Of a DNA stretch of 64,000 bases, positions 8,262 to 16,411 are shown in pieces (within the stretch, counting starts at the first letter, position 1; each line of letters opens with the position of its first letter). The position numbers and the translations under genes are program-made. Source of the stretch: Streptomyces tsukubensis (GTDB lineage Bacteria; Actinomycetota; Actinomycetes; Streptomycetales; Streptomycetaceae); NCBI RefSeq assembly GCF_003932715.1, contig NZ_CP020700.1:124001-188000 (forward strand), given 5' to 3'. The notes beneath the pieces were generated by a model. The model was not told the DNA's origin and did not search any database. It saw only the letters and a program-made list of their open reading frames with translations.

Positions 8262-9025
8262 CCGCCCCCGCGCCCGTCCGCCCGGTGGCGGCGCAGCGCC
8301 CGGAGAAGCCGGTCGCCCTGGTGACCGGCGCGTCCGGGGGGTTCGGTGCGGCTGTGGCCGTGGAGCTGGACCGGCTCGGTTTCCGGGTCGCCCTGCACTA
8401 CAACAGCGCCGAGGACGGTGCCCGTGAGGTCGCCGGGCGGCTGGTGAACGATGCGGTCGTCGTCCAGGCCGATGTGGGCAGCTGGGAGTCGGTCGGTGCG
8501 ATGCACCGGCGGGTCGTCGAGGAGCTGGGCGAGGTCGACGTCCTCGTCAGCAACGCGGCGGTGCGCAAGGACGCGCTGATGATGGGTCAGTCGCCCGAGG
8601 TGTGGGGCGAGGTGGTCCGGACGAATCTGATGGGCACCTTCCATGTGTGCCGTGCCGTGCTGCCGTCGATGATGAAGCGGCGGTGGGGGCGGATCGTCAA
8701 TGTGGTGTCGCCGTCGGCGCTGGTCGCCACGTCCGGGCAGACGGCCTATGCCGCGTCCAAAGCCGGGGTGATCGGGCTGACGCGCACCCTGGCCGTCGAG
8801 TGCGGGCGGCGCGGGGTGACGGTGAACGCCGTCTCGCCCGGGTTCATGGAGACCCGGATGACGGCGAACGCCACCGAGAAGTTCCGGCAGAACCTGGCCG
8901 CGAACCTGCCGGTGCCCCGGCTGACCACGCCCGAGGAGGTGGCGCCCGCCATCGGGGTCTTCCTGGACAACGACTACGTCACCGGCCAGGTGCTCAGTGT
9001 CGACGGCGGTATCTCCCTCACCTGA
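8258..9025 (+). CDS. 3-oxoacyl-ACP reductase (FabG-like SDR)
   Basis: A 255-aa short-chain dehydrogenase. Seen: the cofactor loop TGASGGFGAA near residue 25, SNAAV, the catalytic set Ser151-Tyr164-Lys168 (YAASK), and VNAVSPGF. It would reduce the beta-keto group left by the KSIII to a 3-hydroxyacyl-ACP, using NADPH. The ATG at 8258 overlaps the KSIII stop (ATGA), which discards the longer upstream frame. No dehydratase or enoylreductase gene accompanies it, so the set alone should stop at a 3-hydroxyacyl product unless fatty-acid enzymes take over. Confidence 0.88.
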   Translation: MTAPAPVRPVAAQRPEKPVALVTGASGGFGAAVAVELDRLGFRVALHYNSAEDGAREVAGRLVNDAVVVQADVGSWESVGAMHRRVVEELGEVDVLVSNAAVRKDALMMGQSPEVWGEVVRTNLMGTFHVCRAVLPSMMKRRWGRIVNVVSPSALVATSGQTAYAASKAGVIGLTRTLAVECGRRGVTVNAVSPGFMETRMTANATEKFRQNLAANLPVPRLTTPEEVAPAIGVFLDNDYVTGQVLSVDGGISLT

Positions 9026-9062
9026 GATACGGCCCCGCCCGATGGGAGGGAGGGAGAACGGT

Positions 9063-10289
9063 ATGACGGTCACCGGCACGGTGCACGGTACGGCCCGGCT
9101 GCTGTGCTGGGCGGGGGCGGACCGGGCGGGGGAACGTGCCGCCCGGGCCTCGGTCGCCGGCGCGCTGCGCGCCGGGACCGCCGTGCCCCCTGCGGTTGCG
9201 GGGCCGGTGCGCGGGGCGGTGGTCGTCACGGCGCCGGAGCGGGCCCTTGCGGATCTGGCGGCCGCCCCGGTGCGGCAGGTCGCGGCGGGCGGGCCCCGGC
9301 CCCTCGCCCTGCTGCTGCCCGGCCAGGGCTCCCAGCACGAGGGGATGGCGGCCGGGCTGTACCGGGCCGAGCCGGTGTTCCGGGCCGCTGTCGACGAGGT
9401 CCTGCAGGAGTGGGGGGCCGAGGGTGAGGCGATCCGCGCGGACTGGCTGGGGACCGGGGCGGGCCGGGGGATCCCGGTCGACGACGGGCGCCGCTCCCAG
9501 CCGCTGCTGTTCGCCGTCGGCCACGGGCTGGGCCGGCTGCTGCTGAGCTGGGGCGTGGTACCGGCCGAGGTGCTGGGGCACAGTGCGGGGGAGGTCGCGG
9601 CGGCGGCGCTGGCCGGGGTGTTCACCCCCGCGCAGGCCGCCGCGCTGGTACGGGACCGGGTGCGGGCGGCGGCCGCGGTGCCGCCCGGCGGGATGCTGGC
9701 CGTGGCCGCGTCCCCGGGTGAGCTCGGCCCGTATCTGTCCGGGCAGGTCGCGGTGGCGGCGGTGAACGCCGCGCGGCGGACCATGCTGGCCGGGCCGCGC
9801 GCCGAACTCGCCGCCGTGGCGGCCCGGCTCGCCCGTGACGGGCTGCGGGTGCGGCCGGTCGCGGCCACCCTTCCGTTCCACAGCCCGGCGATGGAGCCGG
9901 CCGCCGCGGCGGTCGAGCGGTCGTTCGCCGCCCGGCCCGGGCCGGCCCGGTTCCCCGTCCGGTCCGGCTACACCGGGCGGCTGTTGAGCGCCGCGGAGGC
10001 GGGTTCGGCGCGGTTCTGGGCCCGTCAGCTGACGGACCCCGTCCGCTTCGGCCCCGCGCTGGCGGCGCTGCTGGAGGGCGGGGACCGGCTGCTGGTGGAG
10101 TGCGGGCCCGGCCGGGTGCTGTCGTCCCTCGCCGCCCGGCAGCCCGCGGTGCAGGGCGGCGGCAGCGCGGTGCTGTCCCTGCTGCCGGGCGACCGGCCCG
10201 ACCGGGTCGCGGTCCTGGAGGCTGCCGCGGCCCTGTGGCTGGAGGGCCACCATCCGGCACCCGGCCGTCTGCCGGGGGCGGTGGCCTGA
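9063..10289 (+). CDS. Discrete malonyl-type acyltransferase (FabD-like)
   Basis: A 408-aa acyltransferase. Seen: LLLPGQGSQHEGM near residue 80, the nucleophile Ser174 in GHSAGE, and His273 in TLPFHSP, which corresponds to the HAFH position of malonyl-specific enzymes. About 70 N-terminal residues precede the core and do not match anything I know. It probably loads malonate on the discrete ACP, or acts as an editing or transfer enzyme. GGGAGGGAGGGAG ends 6 bp before the ATG at 9063 and fixes this start over the in-frame ATG at 9042. It closes the ACP-KSIII-KR-AT unit, 37 bp after the reductase stop. Confidence 0.85.
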   Translation: MTVTGTVHGTARLLCWAGADRAGERAARASVAGALRAGTAVPPAVAGPVRGAVVVTAPERALADLAAAPVRQVAAGGPRPLALLLPGQGSQHEGMAAGLYRAEPVFRAAVDEVLQEWGAEGEAIRADWLGTGAGRGIPVDDGRRSQPLLFAVGHGLGRLLLSWGVVPAEVLGHSAGEVAAAALAGVFTPAQAAALVRDRVRAAAAVPPGGMLAVAASPGELGPYLSGQVAVAAVNAARRTMLAGPRAELAAVAARLARDGLRVRPVAATLPFHSPAMEPAAAAVERSFAARPGPARFPVRSGYTGRLLSAAEAGSARFWARQLTDPVRFGPALAALLEGGDRLLVECGPGRVLSSLAARQPAVQGGGSAVLSLLPGDRPDRVAVLEAAAALWLEGHHPAPGRLPGAVA

Positions 10290-10393
10290 GGAAGGGCCGC
10301 GGGCCCCGGGCGGGGATCCTCCGCGTGCGGATCGTCTACCGGGGGCGGCGGGAGGGCCGGTCCGGCCCGGAGACCGTTCCGTGCGGACAGGCA

Positions 10394-10655
10394 GGTCGTG
10401 TCCGCAAAGTAGCGCCGTCCGCCCGAAGGGCGGGGCCTGCGGCTCCCCCAGCCCTGCGGCTGGGGGGACCCCCAGGTGCGTGCAATCGCAAGGCGGTGGG
10501 GGTCCCCCCGGCGAAGCCAGGGGGCGGTTTCCCTCGTACTGGACGTACTCGGGAAATCCCGACAACGCTGGGGGTACCTCCCGTGCCCGAAGGGCACAGG
10601 GGGAGAGTGTGCGTGCCGGGCGTCGCGGGCCAGGCGGGACTTTGCGGACACGGCC
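10394..10655. mobile_element. 262-bp MITE-like element with terminal inverted repeats
   Basis: The ends GGTCGTGTCCGCAAAGT (10394-10410) and, on the other strand, GGCCGTGTCCGCAAAGT (10655-10639) match at 16 of 17 positions. No transposase is encoded. Inside are perfect hairpins: CCCCAGCC/GGCTGGGG at 10446-10465 and GTGCCC/GGGCAC at 10583-10597. I see no clear target duplication. Size, ends and lack of coding capacity fit a miniature transposable element moved by an IS5-like transposase elsewhere. The internal hairpins could also end transcription from the AT gene. Confidence 0.6.
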
Positions 10656-10773
10656 TAGGAGTTCTTAGGGGTTCCGTCCCCTTGTGTGCCGGCACGACGA
10701 TCTCTCCATGTGGAACGGTCGTCCCGGGCTCCGTCCGGCCGCGTCCGTTCCGACGGATCCGGCCGACGACCTC

Positions 10774-10777
10774 GGAG
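10774..10777 (+). promoter_or_regulatory. Ribosome binding site fixing the acylase start
   Basis: GGAG, 8 bp before GTG 10786. Starting there gives a clean Sec signal peptide; the upstream ATG and GTG codons do not. Confidence 0.6.
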
Positions 10778-10785
10778 TCCCTCCC

Positions 10786-13185
10786 GTGCGCCCCACCACT
10801 CGCCAAGTCCTCGCCCTGACCTGTCTCGGCGCTCTGCTGGTCGGCGCCGCCGGGCCTGTTCCCGGCAGCCGGCCGGCCCGGGAGGTCGTGGGCCTGCCGG
10901 GCCTGGACCGGCCGGTCCGGGTCACCGTCGACACCTGGGGCGTCTCCCATATCCGGGCCGAGAACAGCGACGACCTGTTCTTCGCGCAGGGCTACACCGC
11001 GGCCCGCGACCGGCTCTTCCAGATCGACACCTGGCGGCGCGACGGGCTGGGCGAGCTCAGCGAGGTCCTCGGGTCCGCCTATGTCGCCCAGGACACCGCC
11101 TCCCGGCTCTTCCTCTACCGGGGCGATATGCAGAAGGAGTGGGAGAGCTACCCGGCCGGGACCCGGGAGATCGCCACCGAGTTCGCCGCCGGTATCAACG
11201 CCTATATCGACTGGCTGGCCGACAACCCCGCCGCGATGCCGCAGGAGTTCCAGAAGCTCGGCTACCGGCCGGCCCGCTGGAAACCCGAGGACCTCGTCCG
11301 GATCCGTACCCACGCCCTCGGCGACAACCTCCGCAACGAGCTGGCCCGCGCGCAGATCACCTGCGCGGACGGTATCGGTGGCACCAAGGCCTTCCGCAAG
11401 CTCGAACCGGCCCGCACGCCCGAGGTGCCCGCCGGGCTCGCGCCCTGCGACCTTCCCGCGGACGTGCTGGCGACCTACGATCTGGCGACCGCCGGTGTCA
11501 CCTTCCCCACCGGCACCACCACACCCCCCTCCCCCGCGCCTGCGCCTGCGGCGGATCCGTTCGCCGGTGCCGCGGGCGGCAGCAACGCCTGGGCGCTCGC
11601 TCCCGGGCGTACCGCGTCGGGGCGGCCCGTCCTGGCCGCCGACCCGCACCGGGCCAGCTCCGGTGCCCCGGCCAACCGGTATCTGGTCCATCTCTCCGCG
11701 CCCGGGATCAACGTCATCGGCGCCGGGGAGCCGTGGAACCCCGGTGTGAGCTTCGGGCACAACGGGCACATCGCGTTCGGTCTCACCAACATGCCGGTCG
11801 ACCAGAACGATCTGTACGTCTACGAGCTGCACCCCGACGATCCCACCCGCTACCGCTACCGCGACGGCTGGGAGTCGTTCCGCACCGTCCAGGAGGACGT
11901 CGCGGTCAAGGGCGCGGCCCCGGCGCGGGCCTCGCTGGGCTTCACCCGCCACGGCCCGGTCGTGAAGGTGGACGAGGCGAAGAAGCGGGCCTATGCGGTG
12001 CGTTCGGTGTGGACGGAGCCGGGCACCTCCCCCTATCTCGGCAGTCTCGCCTTCCAGCGGGCGAAGAACTTCTCCGAGTTCACCCGGGGTCTCGCGGCCT
12101 GGAAGACGCCCGGTTCGCATCTGGTGTACGCCGATGCCCGGGGCGATATCGGCTGGGTGCCGGTCGGCATGGTCCCGCGCCGTACGGGGGCGGGCTACGA
12201 CGGTCTGCTGCCGGTGCCGGGTGACGGGCGCTACGAGTGGGACGGTTTCCACAGCCAGGACGAGATGCCCCGCACCCTCAACCCGGAGCAGGGCTACTTC
12301 GCCACGGCCAACGAGTACAACTTCCCGCCGGGCCATCCGGTGACCCCGGCCTACGAGTGGCATCCGCGGTTCCGCAAGGAGCGCCTGGACGAGGTCCTCT
12401 CGGCCACCCGGAACGCAACCGTGCAGGATTCGCTGAATCTGCAGACCGACCAGAAGTCGCTGTTCGCCACCCGGCTGGTGCCGTATCTGCGCACCCTGGC
12501 CTCGGACGATCCCGATACCCGCAAGGCGCTGGACGTGCTGCGCGGTTTCGACGGGGTGATTGCCGAGGGGTCCTCGGGTGCCGCACTGTTCGAGATCTGG
12601 AGCATGGCCGTCCTGCGGCCGGCGTGGCTGAAGAAGGTCGCGCCCCGCAGTGCGGGCAATCCGTGGTACTTCGCGGTCCCCGAGGCCGGTCTGATGCTGG
12701 AGTCGTTCGCCGATCCGGACCGGTGGTTCGGCCCGGGCGGCGCGGCGGTACGGGACAGGCTGCTGCTGGACACCCTGCCGGCCGCGTTCCGGATCCTGGC
12801 CGGCGCCCGCGGACCGGACCCCGCGGCCTGGCGCTGGGGCGATCTGCAGACCCATACCTTCCGCCATCCGCTGGGCGGCACCTTCGGCCCGGTACCGCGC
12901 GGCGGGTCGTACCAGACGGTGCAGTACTCCGCGTACAACCTGCTCAACCTCCAGCAGATGGTCGGCCCGGTGTTCCGGATGGCCGTGGACGTGGGCGACT
13001 GGGACGCCTCACGTGCCGTGAACGCGCCCGGACAGTCCGGCGATCCCACCAGCCCGCACTACGGCGATCTGCACCGGCTGTGGGCGGGCAACGGGACCTT
13101 CCCCCTCGTCTACACCCCAAGCGCAGTCGAGCGGAATGCCAGGAAGCACCTCGTGCTCCTGCCCGCCGGACGCCAACCCACCTAA
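10786..13185 (+). CDS. Secreted penicillin acylase-family N-terminal nucleophile hydrolase
   Basis: A 799-aa precursor. The first 28 residues form a Sec signal (RPTTR, then a hydrophobic run QVLALTCLGALLVG). Homology begins at RVTVDTWGVSHIRAE and YTAARDRLFQID. A Pro/Ala/Thr-rich spacer ends at GAAGG and the beta chain begins at Ser266 (SNAWAL), the expected self-cleavage site and nucleophile; the beta chain would be about 534 residues. FGHNGHIAFGLTN and an Asn in ANEYNFP resemble the conserved oxyanion and catalytic surroundings. The family hydrolyses amide-linked acyl groups (beta-lactams, acyl-homoserine lactones, lipopeptides). It leads a tight unit with the next two genes. It may remove an acyl group from an exported precursor or inactivate a signal; both are inferences. 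Confidence 0.85.
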   Translation: MRPTTRQVLALTCLGALLVGAAGPVPGSRPAREVVGLPGLDRPVRVTVDTWGVSHIRAENSDDLFFAQGYTAARDRLFQIDTWRRDGLGELSEVLGSAYVAQDTASRLFLYRGDMQKEWESYPAGTREIATEFAAGINAYIDWLADNPAAMPQEFQKLGYRPARWKPEDLVRIRTHALGDNLRNELARAQITCADGIGGTKAFRKLEPARTPEVPAGLAPCDLPADVLATYDLATAGVTFPTGTTTPPSPAPAPAADPFAGAAGGSNAWALAPGRTASGRPVLAADPHRASSGAPANRYLVHLSAPGINVIGAGEPWNPGVSFGHNGHIAFGLTNMPVDQNDLYVYELHPDDPTRYRYRDGWESFRTVQEDVAVKGAAPARASLGFTRHGPVVKVDEAKKRAYAVRSVWTEPGTSPYLGSLAFQRAKNFSEFTRGLAAWKTPGSHLVYADARGDIGWVPVGMVPRRTGAGYDGLLPVPGDGRYEWDGFHSQDEMPRTLNPEQGYFATANEYNFPPGHPVTPAYEWHPRFRKERLDEVLSATRNATVQDSLNLQTDQKSLFATRLVPYLRTLASDDPDTRKALDVLRGFDGVIAEGSSGAALFEIWSMAVLRPAWLKKVAPRSAGNPWYFAVPEAGLMLESFADPDRWFGPGGAAVRDRLLLDTLPAAFRILAGARGPDPAAWRWGDLQTHTFRHPLGGTFGPVPRGGSYQTVQYSAYNLLNLQQMVGPVFRMAVDVGDWDASRAVNAPGQSGDPTSPHYGDLHRLWAGNGTFPLVYTPSAVERNARKHLVLLPAGRQPT

Positions 13186-13197
13186 GGAGCAGCAACC

Positions 13198-13539
13198 ATG
13201 GGACACCACTTCTCACTGATCCTGGACCGGGAAGTCACCGAGCAGGAGACGGTCGCTCTCAAGGAGAAGAGCGGCGCGAGCATGTCCTTCGCCACGGTGG
13301 CCCTGCCCACGGACGCGGAGGTCGCGGTCACCCGCATCACGTTCGAGGACGATGTCACCGCGACTCTGGCCGAGGCCATCGAGGCCGGTTTCGAGGCGGT
13401 CAGGGCGATTCCCGGCATCTCCATTCCGGGCCTCAGTGTTCCCGCCCAGCCCGCAGCCGATGCCGACGACACCGCCGATGCCGCCGATGCCGGTGCGGGT
13501 GAGGTGGCCGCCGGGGAGAAGACGGAGGCCGCCTCGTGA
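13198..13539 (+). CDS. Small acidic protein of unknown function
   Basis: A 113-aa protein with no signal peptide. Residues 1-80 (HHFSLILDREVTEQE, then AEAIEAGFEAVRAI) resemble a family of small actinobacterial proteins with the pattern FSL.LDR..T..E followed by a helix ending near IPG; no function is known to me. The last 35 residues are Ala/Asp/Glu-rich and look unstructured. The AAGGAG site (13184-13189) overlaps the acylase stop codon, and the gene's TGA overlaps the GTG of the aldolase-like gene, so it sits in the middle of a coupled three-gene unit. A partner or chaperone of its neighbours is possible but unsupported. Confidence 0.7.
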   Translation: MGHHFSLILDREVTEQETVALKEKSGASMSFATVALPTDAEVAVTRITFEDDVTATLAEAIEAGFEAVRAIPGISIPGLSVPAQPAADADDTADAADAGAGEVAAGEKTEAAS

Positions 13540-14360
13540 GCATCGCCCGCGAAGAGCTCTCCCTCGACGGTCTTCAGCCCATTCCGGACGAGGTGCTGGC
13601 CGCCAACTACTCCCCCGAGATCCCGGCCGGTTACGAGGATCCCGCGCAGGAGCGCCGCTACCGCAAGGAGCGTCTGGCCGCTGCCCTGCGGCTGTTCGCC
13701 CTGTTCGGTTTCGACGAGGGGGTCGCCGGTCACATCAGCGCCCGCGACCCGGAGTACCCGAACCTGTTCTGGGTCAACCCGTTCCTGATCCCCTTCTCGC
13801 AGGTGAAGGTCAGCGATCTGTCGCTGGTGGACGAGCACGGCAACGTCCTCAAGGGCAGGTACCCGATCTCCCGGCCGGCGTTCGTCATCCACGCCTGCAT
13901 CCACCGCCACCGGCCCGATGTCGTGGGGGCCGCGCACGCCCATTCCATCTACGGCAAGGCGCTGTCCGCGACGGACCAGTTCATCGAGCCCCTCACCCAG
14001 GACGCGGCCGTCTTCTACCAGGACCAGGCGTCGTTCGACAACTACAGCGGTGTGCTGGAGGACCTCGACGAGGGCAACCGGCTGGCCGCCGCGCTCGGCG
14101 ACAAGAAGGCCATCATCCTGCGCAACCACGGGCACCTCACGGTCGGCAAGTCCGTGGACTCCGCCGCCTACTGGTACATCACGATGGAGCGTTCCGCGCA
14201 GACGCAGCTGGCGGCCAAGGCGGGCGGCCGGACCCGGGAGATCAGCCCGGAGTACGCCAAGCTGACCTATGACCAGACGGGGATGGACGAGGCGGGCTGG
14301 ATGCAGTTCCAGCCGCTGTACGAGCACATCGTCCGTCTCCAGCCCGATCTCCTGGACTGA
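13536..14360 (+). CDS. Class II aldolase/adducin-family protein
   Basis: A 274-aa protein of the fuculose-phosphate aldolase/adducin head fold. Seen: GVAGHISARD near residue 65, the zinc-ligand pair His134 and His136 (AAHAHS), and His198 with His200 in RNHGHLTVG. All three usual metal histidines are therefore available. Members cleave or form C-C bonds through a zinc enediolate, or act as decarboxylases or epimerases. The GTG start overlaps the preceding stop (GTGA). Substrate is unknown; adducin-like members in secondary metabolism often act on small hydroxy- or keto-acids, so a tailoring or precursor role is possible. Confidence 0.8.
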   Translation: MSIAREELSLDGLQPIPDEVLAANYSPEIPAGYEDPAQERRYRKERLAAALRLFALFGFDEGVAGHISARDPEYPNLFWVNPFLIPFSQVKVSDLSLVDEHGNVLKGRYPISRPAFVIHACIHRHRPDVVGAAHAHSIYGKALSATDQFIEPLTQDAAVFYQDQASFDNYSGVLEDLDEGNRLAAALGDKKAIILRNHGHLTVGKSVDSAAYWYITMERSAQTQLAAKAGGRTREISPEYAKLTYDQTGMDEAGWMQFQPLYEHIVRLQPDLLD

Positions 14361-14525
14361 CCGGGCCGCCCGTGGTGCGCCCCGGGGGGCGGCCAGGCCC
14401 GGGGCGGGCACCGGCTGCCGCCCGCGGGCCTGTTCGCCGTACCCGGACGGCGGGCCCGGCGGGCCGGGGGCCGGGGCCTTCGGGGGGCGAGACCGTCCGG
14501 CTGTCTCCCGTACTGTGGGTGGGCC

Positions 14526-15167
14526 ATGAATGACATCACGTTGCTGCTGGTAGACGACCATCCCGTCGTACGGGACGGCTTACGCGGCATTTTCGCCGCC
14601 GCACCCGGTTTCACGGTCCTCGGAGAGTCTTCGAGCGGCGTCGAGGCCGTGGACATGACGTTCCGGCTGGATCCGGACGTCGTGCTGATGGACCTGCGGA
14701 TGCCGGGCGGGAACGGCGTCGACGCGATCGCGGAGCTGACGCGGCGCGGCGCGCGCTCCCGGGTCCTGGTGCTCACCACGTTCGACACGGACACCGACAC
14801 GCTGCCGGCCATCGAGGCGGGCGCGACGGGTTATCTCCTCAAGGACGCTCCCCGGGACGAGTTGCTGGCCGCGGTGCGGGCGGCTGCGGACGGCCGGGCC
14901 GTGCTCTCCCCGGCGGTGGCGTCCCGGCTGCTGAGTGCGGTGCGCGGGCCTGCGGTGCCCGCCGACGGGACGCTGTCGGGCCGGGAGCGGGAGGTGCTGT
15001 CCCTGGTGGCCCGCGGCACGTCGAACCGCGAGATCGCGGCGAAGCTGTTCATCAGCGAGGCCACGGTGAAGACCCATCTCACCCATATCTACGGCAAGCT
15101 GGGTGTGAAGGACCGGGCCGCTGCGGTCGCGGCGGGCTACGACCGGGGCATCCTCGGCAGCCCCTGA
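14526..15167 (+). CDS. NarL/FixJ-type response regulator
   Basis: A 213-aa two-component regulator. The receiver domain has the acidic pair Asp10-Asp11, the phosphoacceptor Asp56 (VVLMDLRMP), TTF near 84 and LLKDAP with Lys106. The C-terminal LuxR helix-turn-helix (LSGREREVLSLVARG, then EATVKTHLTHIYGKL) spans about 145-205. No sensor kinase is adjacent in this window, so its partner is elsewhere or it acts unphosphorylated. Leu19 is encoded by TTA, which suggests bldA control. The upstream GGGTGGG is a modest ribosome site. It is separated from the aldolase gene by 165 bp and probably has its own promoter. Confidence 0.88.
   Translation: MNDITLLLVDDHPVVRDGLRGIFAAAPGFTVLGESSSGVEAVDMTFRLDPDVVLMDLRMPGGNGVDAIAELTRRGARSRVLVLTTFDTDTDTLPAIEAGATGYLLKDAPRDELLAAVRAAADGRAVLSPAVASRLLSAVRGPAVPADGTLSGREREVLSLVARGTSNREIAAKLFISEATVKTHLTHIYGKLGVKDRAAAVAAGYDRGILGSP
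14580..14582 (+). other. TTA leucine codon (residue 19 of the response regulator)
   Basis: In frame with ATG 14526; context GGC TTA CGC. Its early position is typical of genes whose translation waits for the bldA tRNA. Confidence 0.8.
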
Positions 15168-15188
15168 CCTTCCCCCACTTCACACGGC

Positions 15189-15215
15189 CGGGCCCGGGGC
15201 GATGCCCCGGGCCCG
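15189..15215. terminator. Bidirectional hairpin terminator
   Basis: A perfect 12-bp stem (CGGGCCCGGGGC with its complement) closes a 3-nt loop GAT. It lies between the convergent ends of the response regulator (15167) and the FkbH-like gene (15259). There is only a weak T-rich tail, as is common for streptomycete terminators. Confidence 0.75.
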
Positions 15216-15258
15216 CTGTTGTGCGCGCGCGTTCTGTTCAGGTGTTCTGTGCGGGTGT

Positions 15259-16353
15259 TCAGGGGCGGGCGCCGGCCGGGCCGAGGACGGGGGCGGCGAT
15301 GCGCATGGTGGTGGGGGCGGGGCGGGGTCCGGCGACCAGGTGGCGGAACTCGATGCCGGTGCGGTCGCTGCCGGTGTCCGGGAGGCCGTCGAGGCAGTCG
15401 CAGGCGTCGCCGGTGAAGCCGGCGAACCGGTAGGCGATCTCCATCATCCGGTTGCGGTCGGTCTGCCGGAAGTCGGCGGCCAGGTGGACACCGGCGCCGG
15501 CGGCCGCGTCGGTGAGCCAGTTCAGCAGGACCGAGCCCGCACCGAAGGAGACCACCCGGCACGAGGTGGCCAGCAGTTTCAGATGCCAGACCGGCTCGTG
15601 GTAGCCGAGGAGCAGCACGCCGACGGCGCCGTGCGGGCCGAAGCGGTCGGTGAGGGTGACGGTGAGGACGTCGTGCCCGGGGTCGGCGATCAGGGCGCGC
15701 AGGTCGGCGTCGGAGTAGTACACGCCGGTGGCGTTCATCTGGCTGGTGCGCAGGGTGAGTTCCTCGACGCGGGAGAGGTCGGCTTCGTCGGCGCGTTTGA
15801 TCTCCATGACGAGGTCCAGGGAGCGCAGGAACTCTTCGTCGGGGCCGGTGAAGCTCTCGCGTTCGGCGGTGCGCCGGAACCCGGCCCGGTACATGTCGCG
15901 GCGGCGGGCGGCGTCGACGGTGACGACGGCGGGGCTGAACTCGGGCAGGCCGGTGAGGTCGGCGGCCCGGGCGGCGTCGTAGCAGCGGACCTGCGGGTGG
16001 TGGTAGGCGACTTCGGCGCGTTCGGCGGGCTGGTCGTCGATGAACGCGATCGCCGAGAGGGCGAAGTTCATCTGTTCGGCTATCTCCGCGACGGAGCGGG
16101 ATTTGGGGTGCCAGCCGATCTGCGGCAGGACGAAGTAGTCGGCGATGCCGAGGGCTTCGAGGCGCTGCCAGGCGTGGTCGTGGTCGTTCTTGCTGGCGAC
16201 GGACTGGAGGATGCCGCGGGCGTCGAGTTCGGTGATCGTGCGGCGGATCTCGTCCGGCAGGGCGACGTCGGAGTCCTCCAGGAGGGTGCCCCGCCACAGG
16301 GTGTTGTCGAGGTCCCAGATCAGACATTTGACGAGGGCGGGTGCTTCGGACAC
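15259..16353 (-). CDS. FkbH-like glyceryl-ACP synthase (HAD family)
   Basis: A 364-aa protein of the FkbH family, which takes 1,3-bisphosphoglycerate, dephosphorylates it and loads the glyceryl group on a dedicated ACP. Seen: the HAD motif WDLDNTLW (Asp14, Asp16), a second HAD motif around AIAFIDDQPAE, and the C-terminal acyl-transfer half with SQMNATG and the SCRV motif near residue 264. The GTG start at 16353 has GAAGGAG (16360-16366) at about 7 bp. It is the last gene of the oxygenated-extender set, 105 bp downstream of the acyl-CoA dehydrogenase. Confidence 0.9.
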   Translation of the reverse strand: MSEAPALVKCLIWDLDNTLWRGTLLEDSDVALPDEIRRTITELDARGILQSVASKNDHDHAWQRLEALGIADYFVLPQIGWHPKSRSVAEIAEQMNFALSAIAFIDDQPAERAEVAYHHPQVRCYDAARAADLTGLPEFSPAVVTVDAARRRDMYRAGFRRTAERESFTGPDEEFLRSLDLVMEIKRADEADLSRVEELTLRTSQMNATGVYYSDADLRALIADPGHDVLTVTLTDRFGPHGAVGVLLLGYHEPVWHLKLLATSCRVVSFGAGSVLLNWLTDAAAGAGVHLAADFRQTDRNRMMEIAYRFAGFTGDACDCLDGLPDTGSDRTGIEFRHLVAGPRPAPTTMRIAAPVLGPAGARP

Positions 16354-16411
16354 GGGTCGCTCCTTCGGGGCCGGTGCTGATGCGTCGTGGTGGCCGGGCG
16401 GCGGGGCCGTC

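Larger units (their letters stand above)
10290..10785. other. 496-bp non-coding gap containing an inverted-repeat element
   Basis: No credible gene. The first 100 bp are G+C-rich spacer after the AT gene. The middle is the 262-bp inverted-repeat element described separately. The last 130 bp should hold the promoter of the acylase unit, but I see no clear hexamers in it. Confidence 0.6.

Noticed and set aside
6973..10289. Housekeeping fatty-acid synthesis cluster (fabD-fabH-acpP-fabF)
   Set aside because: The gene order is different, fabF is absent, a FabG-like gene is included, and the unit sits beside a SARP regulator.
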